Source: Actinomycetota bacterium (GTDB taxonomy: Bacteria > Actinomycetota > Acidimicrobiia > Acidimicrobiales > AC-14). Taken from it: a stretch of 10,429 nucleotides of DNA. The DNA lies in the NCBI GenBank assembly GCA_020200615.1, contig JAIVIH010000279.1, positions 1 to 10,429 of the forward strand, written 5' to 3'. Positions 1 through 6,681 of this stretch are shown piece by piece. Both the position numbers and the translations under genes were made by a program. Position 1 is the first letter of the stretch, and every line of letters starts with the position of its first letter. The notes under the pieces are model-generated. The model did not search any database. It was given only the letters and a program-made list of their open reading frames with translations, and was not told where the DNA came from.

Positions 1-1
1 G

Positions 2-532
2 GTCACGCCTCTGGTGGTGGACCCGCCCGCCGGTACCCGCCAGCACGCCACACGCGACCTGCGGGACACGTCCCGCAACGGGCCCGTCATCGAGACGGCA
101 CTGGACTATCGGCCCGAGGGCGTCTACCTGGATGGCCTGAAGCTGACGACCACGCTCTTTCTGTTCTCCGACGTGCAAGACCTCAGGCCGGGGCTGCCCA
201 CGCTCCTGCTTCCGACCGGTGCCGGGCCCGGTTACCACCGGGAGCTCGGCCTGTCGGCCCAGGGTCAACCCAACCCGGCCCGGCTGGTCATCGACGTCCT
301 CGGACAGGAGACCGTGAGCGCCGGCGTTCAAACCCTGGACACCACCGTGGTCCGGCTCACGGCTACTCTCGCCAGCCAGTTCAACGCCCGCATGGAGCTC
401 ACGGTGTGGGTAGCCCCGACCGCGGGCCTCTGGGTGAAGGAGCGGTCGGTCAGCGAAGCCAGCGGACCCGACGGCCAAGCCCTCTACCGGGGCGAGTACG
501 AGGCCACCCTGCAGCGGCTCACGCCCGGCTGA
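2..532 (+). CDS. Hypothetical protein, 5'-partial, DUF3108-like C-terminal part
   Basis: The reading frame is open to the left edge, so the gene probably starts outside the window. A GTG at 14 is in frame but has no convincing ribosome binding site. The visible ~176 residues contain no membrane segment. The C-terminal half (about residues 95-165) runs ETVSAGVQTLDTTVVRLT, then beta-rich sequence, then LTVWVAPTAGLWVKERSVSE. That pattern, a modified-by-threshold value followed by T-WVAP--GLWVKE, resembles the beta-sheet domain of DUF3108-type envelope proteins and actinobacterial lipoproteins (typically TVWYAPGVGLVKEE). From the resemblance I infer an exported or cell-surface protein, but the signal peptide or lipobox would be in the missing N-terminus. 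The function is unknown. It converges on the CBS-domain gene. Confidence 0.7.
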   Translation, partial: VTPLVVDPPAGTRQHATRDLRDTSRNGPVIETALDYRPEGVYLDGLKLTTTLFLFSDVQDLRPGLPTLLLPTGAGPGYHRELGLSAQGQPNPARLVIDVLGQETVSAGVQTLDTTVVRLTATLASQFNARMELTVWVAPTAGLWVKERSVSEASGPDGQALYRGEYEATLQRLTPG

Positions 533-545
533 GGCGGTGTTGTCT

Positions 546-614
546 GCGGCTTCGCCGCCCCGGACGGGGCCCCAACCCCGCCCTCCTCCAGAGCGTGGGG
601 CCCCTGCCCCACGC
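546..614. terminator. Cluster of three GC-rich hairpins between convergent genes
   Basis: The 89-bp gap between the convergent stops at 532 and 622 holds three inverted repeats in a row. They are GCGGC-TTC-GCCGC (546-558), CGGGG/CCCCG with a 6-nt loop (565-580), and a perfect 8-bp stem GCGTGGGG/CCCCACGC with a 6-nt loop (593-614). None is followed by a T-run on either strand, so these are not canonical intrinsic terminators. Their position suggests a role in 3'-end formation for both genes. That role is inferred from position and base pairing only. Confidence 0.45.
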
Positions 615-621
615 CTGGCCG

Positions 622-1152
622 TCAGTCCAGGCCGTCCGCAGCGGGCAGGGGCGGTACGTCCCAGATGGGCTTCGGCTGCCGGCGCACCCTCGGGTTGACC
701 TCGGTGCCGGGGTCGTCGGAAGGGGCCGAGACGATGCCGGCCAGCGCCGACCGCAACTCGTTCCCGACCCTCACGGCCTGGGAGAGGGCCACGTCCCCCA
801 GCGAGACGATCCCCACCGGGCGTCCTCCCGTCTCCACCACCGGCACCCGCCGCACGGCGTGGGCCCGCATGACCTCGAGCACATCGTCCACCGAGTTGGT
901 GGGGGAGAGGGTCGCCACCGGGCTGGAGCACATGTCGCTGAGTACGGTGGACTCCAGCTTGCGGCCCGGCGCCAGAACCCGGACCACGATGTCGCGGTCG
1001 GTGACAATGCCACAGAGGTTCTCGTCGTCGTCGACCACCAGGACCGGGCCCACGTCGGTGTCGGCCAAGGCCCGGGCCGCTTCCAGCACCGTGGCCTGGT
1101 GGTGGAGGACCAGGGGCCCCGTGGTCATGACGTCACGCAGTAGCTGCGGCAT
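622..1152 (-). CDS. Two-CBS-domain protein
   Basis: The 176-residue protein consists of a tandem CBS (Bateman) module plus a short tail. CBS1 covers about residues 8-62 and includes DVGPVLVVDDDENLCGIVTD and the TDRDI nucleotide-contact motif. CBS2 covers about 71-127, with HAVRRVPVVETGGRPVGIVS and the variant SLGD in place of the TDRD motif. Such modules bind adenine nucleotides (AMP, ATP, SAM) and act as energy or ligand sensors. No catalytic domain is fused, so the partner is unknown. The tail (about 140-176) is Pro-rich and probably disordered. The ATG at 1152 is supported by AGGAG 8 nt upstream on the minus strand. A plausible promoter lies at 1268-1298. Stand-alone two-CBS proteins of this kind are common in actinobacteria, often linked to dormancy or stress, but nothing here shows that. 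Confidence 0.93.
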   Translation of the reverse strand: MPQLLRDVMTTGPLVLHHQATVLEAARALADTDVGPVLVVDDDENLCGIVTDRDIVVRVLAPGRKLESTVLSDMCSSPVATLSPTNSVDDVLEVMRAHAVRRVPVVETGGRPVGIVSLGDVALSQAVRVGNELRSALAGIVSAPSDDPGTEVNPRVRRQPKPIWDVPPLPAADGLD

Positions 1153-1267
1153 GAAGGTGTCTCCTCTCGATCGGCACGCCTGCGGGGCTCAGATCCAGCC
1201 ACTCCGCAAACGCAGGGCCCCCTGGCGGTCAAGGGTCCCGGTCGTGCTCTCTTCGGATGACCTCTCC

Positions 1268-1298
1268 ACCGTAGGCCGGGCGCGGGGGCGGGTGTCAA
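1268..1298 (-). promoter_or_regulatory. Candidate promoter of the CBS-domain gene
   Basis: On the minus strand a perfect -35 TTGACA (1293-1298) is followed after 19 bp by TACGGT (1268-1273), which fits the TAnnnT -10 pattern. The spacer is longer than the ideal 17 bp. It would give a 5' leader of about 110 nt before the ATG at 1152. A second TTGACC lies at 1227-1232 on the same strand but has no good -10 partner. Confidence 0.4.
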
Positions 1299-1312
1299 GG
1301 CACTCGACGGCG

Positions 1313-1339
1313 TTGAGGTGCTTGAGCCGCGGGTAACGT
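1313..1339 (+). promoter_or_regulatory. Candidate promoter of the iron permease-like gene, possibly leaderless
   Basis: TTGAGG (1313-1318) and TAACGT (1334-1339) are spaced by 15 bp. The -10-like hexamer ends only 8 nt before the ATG at 1348, so transcription would begin at or next to the start codon. There is a G-rich stretch (GGGGGCG) before the ATG but no AGGAG-type site at proper spacing. This points to a leaderless transcript, a common mode in actinobacteria. Confidence 0.4.
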
Positions 1340-1347
1340 CGGGGGCG

Positions 1348-1770
1348 ATGGACGACCGCATCCCTCATCGTGACGCGCGCCGAAGTTGGTTCGACGAGAT
1401 CGCCGAACGGACGTCCAACATCACCAGCGGCGCCCCCTTCTTCGCCATCTGCATCGTCCTCGTCGTGGCCTGGTTGCCCACCCTGGGAATCATGGGCAGC
1501 GAAGCCAGCCAGTTCCTGATCCAGACGATCACCGCCATCGTCACCTTCCTCCTCGTCGCCCTCCTCCAGAACGCCGAGAAGCGTCACCAGGAGGCCATCA
1601 ACATCAAGCTCGACGCCATCGCCCACGGCGTTGCCGACCTCATGCGGGAGCGCACGGGCGAAGAGAACGACCTCCACGACAACATCGACCGGCTGGTTCA
1701 CACCGTGGGCCTCGAGGGCCGCCTGTCCTCCCGCAAGGAACGCTCGCCCAGCCGGGCCGACGCCAAATAA
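1348..1770 (+). CDS. Low-affinity iron permease-family small membrane protein
   Basis: The 140-residue protein has two predicted membrane segments: APFFAICIVLVVAWLPTLGI (about 29-48) and, after a short loop, QFLIQTITAIVTFLLVALLQ (about 55-74). These are followed by NAEKRHQEAINIKLDAIAHG. The order W-P-GxxxxxxxWQ/QFLI-T-ITAIVTFLxVxLLQN-----A-xxKLDx(I/L) is the hallmark of bacterial members of the low-affinity iron permease family (Pfam Iron_permease, related to yeast Fet4). The bacterial proteins are much shorter than Fet4, and their transport role is not well established. The polar C-terminal half is likely cytoplasmic and helical. I prefer the ATG at 1348 because it follows a -10-like hexamer. 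A longer form starting at 1318 would overlap the promoter. It converges on the ATP-grasp gene with only 23 bp between stops. Confidence 0.85.
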   Translation: MDDRIPHRDARRSWFDEIAERTSNITSGAPFFAICIVLVVAWLPTLGIMGSEASQFLIQTITAIVTFLLVALLQNAEKRHQEAINIKLDAIAHGVADLMRERTGEENDLHDNIDRLVHTVGLEGRLSSRKERSPSRADAK

Positions 1771-1793
1771 GTCGAGTAGCAGGTAGGCCCAGG

Positions 1794-3290
1794 CTAGGGC
1801 ACCAAGCCCGACGGCGCAGGACCGGTGAGGACCGACAGGAGCCGAGCACAGATGTCGTCGGCCTCTTCAAGGGTGTCGGCGATGCATGTGGCGCCCATCT
1901 TCCCGTGCTGGCGCAATGCGCCAAGCAGGTGCAGGGTGGCACCTACCCCGGTGACCGGATCGAAGGTCAGGCCGGCCCGGTCCACGGCGGCGATGACCTC
2001 GGCCGGCGTGCATCCCACGAGAGCGGGGGACTTGAGGTTGTCGGAGGCCACGTAGCGCTTGGGCCTCCCGCCGGCCATGAGCTCGCCCGTGGCCGGGTCG
2101 TAGGTGCCTTCGGTGGCCAGCCGGGCCATCCAGTACGGATGGGTGGTGCCTCCCATCCGGAGGTTGATCTCGCTCAGGTAAACGGCGTTGCCCCCGTGGC
2201 CATGGGCCACGAGGAAGTCGATCCCGAACGAGCCCATCACCCCTTTGGCCGCCAGCACCTGCCCCACCCGTTGCGCTCCCGTCTGGATGGCCAGGCGGTA
2301 GTCGGGGTCGGCCGGGAAGCGGCAGCCCAGGTACACCTGGTCCTGCGGTCCACCCAGGACCTGGTCGTGGGTCGAGATCACCTCCACCTCGCCGCCGGGG
2401 GCGATCCGCAGCTGCACGCTGGGCGACACCATGGGCTCGTCCCGCACCAGCTCCTCGACGATGGCCCCTTCCGCCGCGATCTTCCGCTCGTAGGCGGGCC
2501 ACGTCTCCTCGGTGGCGCAGAAGGTGGTTGACGACGTGGGCAGGGGCGCGCTGACCCCGTCCAGCTCCACGATGGCGTTGCCCTGTCCGGAAAAGCCGTT
2601 GTTGAGCTTGATGACCACGGCGTCGGCGTGAGGCGACCGGGCCCGGATCAGCTCGATGGCGTGCTCGATGTCCTCCAGCGAGTACAGGTCCTCCCACCCC
2701 TCGAGCACGGCGACCCCCGCCTGGCGGGCCGTCCGCCGGGACCCGGTCTTGGAGCCCAGCCAGAACAGGTGAGGGGGCGACCCGTAGAGCGGGAGCCCGA
2801 CCAACTCCGACAGCGCCCGCTCGGTGGGGGTGACGTTGAACGGAAGGAGGTAGGCGTCGTCCGGATCTCCGGCGGCGGCCCGGAGCTCCTCCATCTTGTC
2901 CGGCCGGGACAGGAGCTTCTCCGACAGCGGCCGCCCGTCGCCCTCGCCGAGGCTCACGAGCCGCAGGCGCCTCCGGGCGCCGGCCGGGTCGTCGACGAGG
3001 CGGAGGTAGTAGTCGATGATGGCCGGGTCGATGGGCAGGGAGGTGACGTACACGACCCGCACGTCGGGCCGCCGGAGGAAGAGGAGCATGAACAGCAGGC
3101 GCTCCTCGTAGTGGACGGCCCCCGTGATCTTGGCCAGCTCGCTCTCGGCGAACGACAGCGAGGGCACGACGACCACCGTGCCCGTCTCCATGTCTCCCGG
3201 GCCGCGGCCGGCCAGGCGACGCACGAAGGCCTCCTGGCGCTCCTCCCAGGTGATCACCCTCGTCTTCGTCCCGCCGCCGTCAGCAGCCAC
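1794..3290 (-). CDS. PGM1-like ATP-grasp peptide/carboxylate-amine ligase
   Basis: The 498-residue protein has the layout of PGM1-related ATP-grasp ligases. An N-terminal pre-ATP-grasp region (about 35-180) opens with the strand TVVVVPSLSFAESELAKI. The ATP-grasp core follows, with the ATP-binding lysine in AVVIKLNNGFSGQGNAIVEL (224-243), the hinge GAIVEELV (275-282), GSFGIDFLV (353-361), and the metal-binding end LSEINLRMGGTTHP (372-385) carrying the E-x-N pair. A C-terminal domain (about 410-490) contains GKMGATCIADTLEEADDICA, like the PGM1 C-terminal domain. These enzymes activate a carboxylate as an acyl phosphate and join it to an amine; Streptomyces PGM1 makes a peptide bond in pheganomycin. 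The substrate here is unknown. The GTG start at 3290 lies 2 bp after the aldo/keto reductase stop, so translation is probably coupled. An internal ATG at 3191 with GGGAG nearby is an alternative. There is no signal peptide, so it should be cytoplasmic. Confidence 0.85.
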   Translation of the reverse strand: MAADGGGTKTRVITWEERQEAFVRRLAGRGPGDMETGTVVVVPSLSFAESELAKITGAVHYEERLLFMLLFLRRPDVRVVYVTSLPIDPAIIDYYLRLVDDPAGARRRLRLVSLGEGDGRPLSEKLLSRPDKMEELRAAAGDPDDAYLLPFNVTPTERALSELVGLPLYGSPPHLFWLGSKTGSRRTARQAGVAVLEGWEDLYSLEDIEHAIELIRARSPHADAVVIKLNNGFSGQGNAIVELDGVSAPLPTSSTTFCATEETWPAYERKIAAEGAIVEELVRDEPMVSPSVQLRIAPGGEVEVISTHDQVLGGPQDQVYLGCRFPADPDYRLAIQTGAQRVGQVLAAKGVMGSFGIDFLVAHGHGGNAVYLSEINLRMGGTTHPYWMARLATEGTYDPATGELMAGGRPKRYVASDNLKSPALVGCTPAEVIAAVDRAGLTFDPVTGVGATLHLLGALRQHGKMGATCIADTLEEADDICARLLSVLTGPAPSGLVP

Positions 3291-3292
3291 GG

Positions 3293-4240
3293 TCAGGGCC
3301 CAACTGCGTCCCCGAGGGCCTCGTCGATGGCCTCCAGGGTGGCGTCGTCCAGCTTGACCCCCGAGGCGGCGGCGTTCTCGTCGAGCTGCTCAGGCCGGCT
3401 GGCGCCCACGATGGCGGAGGCCACGTTCTCTTCGCCGAGCACCCAGGCCAGGGCCAGCTGGGCCATGGTCACACCCACGTCGGCGGCGATGGGTCGCAGC
3501 CTCTGCACCGCTTCCAGCACCGAGTCCTCCCGGAAGCGCCCCATGATCCGCGCCAAGCTCTTCTCGCTGCCGCGGGACCCTTCGGGCGGAGGCTGGCCGG
3601 GCAGGTATTTCCCTGTGAGGGCCCCCTGGGCCAGGGGCGACCAGACGATCTGGCTGATGCCGTTGTTCTTGCAGATGGTGAGGACGTCGCCCTCCAGCTT
3701 GCGCCAGAGCATCGAGTACTCCGGCTGGCTGGACACGAACTTCTCCACGCCCGGCAGGGTGATGGCGGCGTGGATCTGGTGGGCCGTCCACTCGCTGAAC
3801 CCGATGTAGCGGGCCTTGCCTTGGCGCACCAGCTCGGTCAGCGCCTCCATCGTCTCCTCGATGGGCGTCTCCTCGTCGTACCGGTGGCACTGGTAGAGGT
3901 CGACGTAGTCCGTGCGCAGGCGCTTGAGCGATGCCTCCGACTGCTTGCGGATCTGAGGGGCCGAGAGCCCGTGGTCGGTTTCCGACATGGCCCAGAAGGC
4001 CTTGGTGGCGAGGAAGTAGGACGACCGGTCACGACCGCTGAGGGCTTCACCCAGGAACGATTCAGCCGCCCCCCGCCCGTAGACGTTGGCCGTGTCGAAG
4101 AAGTTGATGCCCAGGTCGAAGGCCCGGTTGATGCAGGCGACCGCCCGCTCCCGTTCGACGGCCGCCCCGTAGGTGAGCCACGAGCCCAGGCTGATCTCCG
4201 ATACGACCAGATCGCTGGACCCGAGGCGTCGGTATTCCAT
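3293..4240 (-). CDS. Aldo/keto reductase, Kv-beta/YghZ-like
   Basis: The 315-residue TIM-barrel oxidoreductase has the full AKR catalytic tetrad: Asp49 and Tyr54 in FFDTANVYGRG, Lys80 in FLATKAFW, and His119 in YQCHRYD. NADPH-binding elements follow: GFSEW (147-151), the SQPEYSMLWR strand (171-180), SPLAQGALTGKYLPG (201-215), and IVGASRPEQLDENAAA near the C-terminus. The GINFFDTANVYG---AE signature and the TPIEETMEALTELVRQGKAR stretch place it with the Kv-beta/YghZ-like branch. It would reduce an aldehyde or ketone with NADPH in the cytoplasm; the substrate is unknown. The ATG at 4240 matches the usual family N-terminus (MEYRRLGSSDLVVSEISLG), but it lacks a strong Shine-Dalgarno site. It is the first gene of a coupled pair with the ATP-grasp ligase, its stop lying 2 bp before the ligase GTG. 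Confidence 0.95.
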   Translation of the reverse strand: MEYRRLGSSDLVVSEISLGSWLTYGAAVERERAVACINRAFDLGINFFDTANVYGRGAAESFLGEALSGRDRSSYFLATKAFWAMSETDHGLSAPQIRKQSEASLKRLRTDYVDLYQCHRYDEETPIEETMEALTELVRQGKARYIGFSEWTAHQIHAAITLPGVEKFVSSQPEYSMLWRKLEGDVLTICKNNGISQIVWSPLAQGALTGKYLPGQPPPEGSRGSEKSLARIMGRFREDSVLEAVQRLRPIAADVGVTMAQLALAWVLGEENVASAIVGASRPEQLDENAAASGVKLDDATLEAIDEALGDAVGP

Positions 4241-4270
4241 CGGACTGCTCTAGCACGACTTCGGCGACCG

Positions 4271-4323
4271 GGCGGCGCACGGGGCGAGTCGCTGGGGGGG
4301 TAACCCGCCCGCGATGCGCCGCC
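4271..4323. repeat. Long inverted repeat between exporter and aldo/keto reductase genes
   Basis: GGCGGCGCA (4271-4279) pairs perfectly with TGCGCCGCC (4315-4323). Inside, TCGC (4289-4292) pairs with GCGA (4311-4314), and a G-run faces a C-rich run, so a bulged hairpin can form. It lies just after the exporter stop on the minus strand and before the reductase gene. It lacks a U-run, so termination or attenuation between the two genes is only an inference. Confidence 0.4.
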
Positions 4324-4335
4324 CACGGCCCCAGA

Positions 4336-6576
4336 TCAGACCGTGCCGCGCGCCCCGCTGACGGTAGCGGGCTCGCGGATGGTCTCATCGTGGGGCCGGA
4401 TGTGAGGACCTTCCACCTGGATGTTGGGAAGCCACTCGAGCCATTTGGGCAGGTACCAGTTGCGCTTGCCCAGGAGTTTCATGCTGGCCGGCACCAGGAC
4501 CGATCGGACAATGGTGGCGTCGATGAGCACAGCCACGGCCAGGCCGAAGCCCATCTGTTGGAACATGACCAGCTGGCCGGAGGCGAAGCCGGCGAACACG
4601 GCCACCATGATCAGGGCGGCGCCGGTGATGATCCCGGCGGTGGTGCGCAGTCCGTAGGCCACCGACCCGGTGTTGTCCCCGGTGATGTCGTAGTGCTCCC
4701 GGATCCGGGACAGCAGGAACACGTGGTAGTCCATGGACAGGCCGAAGAGCACGGAGAAGAGGAACAGCGGTAGCCAGGCTTCGATCACCTCCACCTGCTG
4801 GAACCCGAGCAGGTCGGCCCCCACCCCCTTCTGGCTGACCAGCACGATCAGCCCGTAGGCGGCAGCCACCGACAGCAGGTTGAGGAGGATGGCCTTGATG
4901 GGCACCACCACCGAGCGGAAGGCGACGGTGAGGAGCAGGAACGAGAGGCCGAGGACGAAGACGAACACGATGGGCATGTAGCGGTCGGTGATGTCGAAGA
5001 AGTCCTTGTTGAAGGCCGTCTCCCCACCCACCAGGACGTCGGCCGGCGTGCCCTCCGGGAACGCCTGCGCCACGTAGCGGTCGCGTATCCGGTCGATGGA
5101 CTCGGTGGCCGTCTTGCTCGTCGGGTCGCCGTTGATCGGAGCCGAGATCAGGGCCAGATCGCCGGCCTGATTGGTCTCCACCCGGGAGGGGCCGAAGAGG
5201 CCGTCCCCGGCCAGCCCGTCGCGGAGGCGCTGGATGCCTGCCTGCACCGCTGGGTCGCTGATCCGGCCGTCGACCACGATCTCCACGGGCGCACTGAGCC
5301 CACCGGAGAACTCCCGGGCCAGCACGTCGAACGCCTTCTTGGACTCGAAGCTCGCGGGCAGGGTGCTGACGCCCGAGAAGCCGGTGCGCATGTCGAGGGC
5401 GGACGAGGCCGCAGCTAGCAGGATGGCGACCCCGATGGCCAGGCTGACCACCGGACGGCCCATGACCAGGTGCGTGACCTTGTCCCAGAACCCGCCTTCC
5501 TTGCCCACCTCGCCGCCCGACGCCTGGCGGCGGATGCTCAGGCGGTTGATGCGGTCGCCCAGGAGGCCCAACATGGCCGGGAGCAGGGTCATCGACGCCA
5601 CCACGGCGGCGACGACCACGAAGGCGGCCCCCGCGGCCAGGCTGCGGAAGATGGTGCTCGGGACGATGAACATGCCCGTGAGCGCGAGCACGACGGTCAG
5701 GCCGCTGAAGAAGACGGCCCGGCTGGCAGTGGCCCCCGCGGCCTCGATGGCGTCGAGCTTCTCCAGGCCTCGGTGGCGCTCCTCCCGGTAGCGGGAGACG
5801 ACGAACAGGGAGTAGTCGATGCCCACGGCCAGGCCCATCATCGTGATCATGTTGGTGACGAAGAAGGCGAACTGGGCTTGCTGTCCGACGACGGCCACCA
5901 AGGCGATGGCGATGACGATCGCGGCGATGCCGATGAGAAGGGGCAGCAGGGCAGCCACGACGGCGCCGAACACCACCACCAGGATCACGAGGGCGGCGAG
6001 GATGCCGATCGACTCGCCCTTGAGCAGGTCCTCCTCGATCACTTTGTTGAAGTCGTCGTTCAGGGAGGCAGGGCCGAACAGCTGGGTGGTGAAGCCATCC
6101 CGGCGGATGTCCTCGGCCACACCCCGCAGCTCGGGGGCGTGGTCCACGGCGGCCATGACTTCGCCGGCCAGGGTGGTGGGGAGGACGGTGCTGCGCCGGT
6201 CCTGGGACACCATGGTGGCGTCGTCGGTGTCGTAGAAGCTCTGCACGCCCAGGACGATCTCGGGGCCCAGGGCCTGGATCCTGGCCTGAAGGTCGGAGAC
6301 GAAGGACCGGTAGGCGGGGTCGTCCACCGTCGCCCCGTCGGATGACACGACGAAGATCTCCGTTGCCCGGTCGGGTCCTCGCAGGCGGTCCTCCACCAGC
6401 ATCAGGGCCTGCTTGGCCTCAGGATTGTTGGTGACGTCGGCCTCGGTGTTCAGGGCGTCGGCCAGCAGGGTCGAGATGAGCGCTCCCGACACGACGATGG
6501 TCAGCACCCAGATGGCGATGGTGCGCCAGGGGTGGCGGCTGCTGGATCGCGCCAAGGACTGGGTGGACAGAGCCAA
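4336..6576 (-). CDS. MMPL/RND-superfamily membrane exporter
   Basis: The 746-residue inner-membrane protein has the duplicated MMPL layout. TM1 (about 19-38) is followed by a large extracytoplasmic domain (about 40-185), then a five-TM bundle (about 189-340). A basic cytoplasmic loop (340-372) precedes TM7 (about 375-394). A second external domain (about 395-530) and a second five-TM bundle (about 534-700) follow. Each bundle carries the proton-relay Asp-Tyr pair expected for the family: GLAVGIDYSLFVVSRYREER (D254-Y255) and FGLSMDYHVFLLSRIREH (D616-Y617). The motif DATIVRSVLVPA (686-697) is also typical. MMPL proteins use proton flow to export lipids, siderophores or drugs; the cargo is unknown here. 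The TTG start at 6576 has GAGAGG 7 nt upstream and no in-frame upstream start, so it is credible. The gene faces a TetR-family gene, and its promoter is overlapped by a palindrome, suggesting ligand-induced expression. Confidence 0.95.
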   Translation of the reverse strand: MALSTQSLARSSSRHPWRTIAIWVLTIVVSGALISTLLADALNTEADVTNNPEAKQALMLVEDRLRGPDRATEIFVVSSDGATVDDPAYRSFVSDLQARIQALGPEIVLGVQSFYDTDDATMVSQDRRSTVLPTTLAGEVMAAVDHAPELRGVAEDIRRDGFTTQLFGPASLNDDFNKVIEEDLLKGESIGILAALVILVVVFGAVVAALLPLLIGIAAIVIAIALVAVVGQQAQFAFFVTNMITMMGLAVGIDYSLFVVSRYREERHRGLEKLDAIEAAGATASRAVFFSGLTVVLALTGMFIVPSTIFRSLAAGAAFVVVAAVVASMTLLPAMLGLLGDRINRLSIRRQASGGEVGKEGGFWDKVTHLVMGRPVVSLAIGVAILLAAASSALDMRTGFSGVSTLPASFESKKAFDVLAREFSGGLSAPVEIVVDGRISDPAVQAGIQRLRDGLAGDGLFGPSRVETNQAGDLALISAPINGDPTSKTATESIDRIRDRYVAQAFPEGTPADVLVGGETAFNKDFFDITDRYMPIVFVFVLGLSFLLLTVAFRSVVVPIKAILLNLLSVAAAYGLIVLVSQKGVGADLLGFQQVEVIEAWLPLFLFSVLFGLSMDYHVFLLSRIREHYDITGDNTGSVAYGLRTTAGIITGAALIMVAVFAGFASGQLVMFQQMGFGLAVAVLIDATIVRSVLVPASMKLLGKRNWYLPKWLEWLPNIQVEGPHIRPHDETIREPATVSGARGTV

Positions 6577-6653
6577 GTCTTCGCCTCTCGATGGCCGCCA
6601 GGGGGTGCTTCTCCGGCCGCGCCGCGTGGTTTCCGGGGTTGTTCCCTCTTGCC

Positions 6654-6680
6654 ATTATCGTACGTAGTACGTACGCTCAA
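6654..6680 (-). promoter_or_regulatory. Candidate promoter of the MMPL exporter
   Basis: On the minus strand TTGAGC (6675-6680) and GATAAT (6654-6659, five of six matches to TATAAT) form a -35/-10 pair with a 15-bp spacer, or 16 bp if ATAATG is taken as the -10. The spacer coincides with the 17-bp palindrome. Transcription would start near 6647, giving a leader of about 70 nt before the TTG at 6576. The short spacer is below optimum. Confidence 0.55.
6659..6675. promoter_or_regulatory. Perfect 17-bp palindromic operator, probable TetR-family site
   Basis: CGTACGTA-G-TACGTACG is a perfect inverted repeat with 8-bp arms around one central base. It also contains a tandem copy of GTACGTA (6660-6666 and 6667-6673). 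It lies in the divergent region between the exporter and the TetR-family gene and overlaps the last base of the exporter -35 and first base of its -10. Binding there would block RNA polymerase. The shape and size fit TetR-family operators. That the neighbouring regulator is the binder is inferred from position. Confidence 0.75.
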
Positions 6681-6681
6681 C

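Noticed and set aside
406..1143. Long plus-strand frame over the CBS gene
   Set aside because: It is opposite a clear two-CBS protein with a ribosome binding site, and its translation is Arg/Gly/His/Pro-rich without domains, as expected for a shadow in GC-rich DNA.
1386..2531. 381-residue plus-strand frame
   Set aside because: It covers both the permease-like gene and the ATP-grasp gene on the other strand, and the product is a low-complexity His/Arg/Gly string.
2628..3809. 393-residue plus-strand frame
   Set aside because: It is antisense to the ATP-grasp and aldo/keto reductase genes, both of which have full catalytic motifs.
5470..6345. 291-residue plus-strand frame rich in His, Asp and Gly
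   Set aside because: It is antisense to the MMPL exporter; the His-rich sequence is the usual antisense reading of membrane-helix codons.
6419..6655. Minus-strand upstream frame starting ATG at 6655
   Set aside because: The ATG overlaps the -10 of the exporter promoter, has no Shine-Dalgarno site, and runs into the exporter in another frame, so translation is unlikely.
6532..6681. N-terminal extension of the TetR-family protein
   Set aside because: The extra residues resemble no TetR helix, and the extension would run through the exporter's start and promoter.
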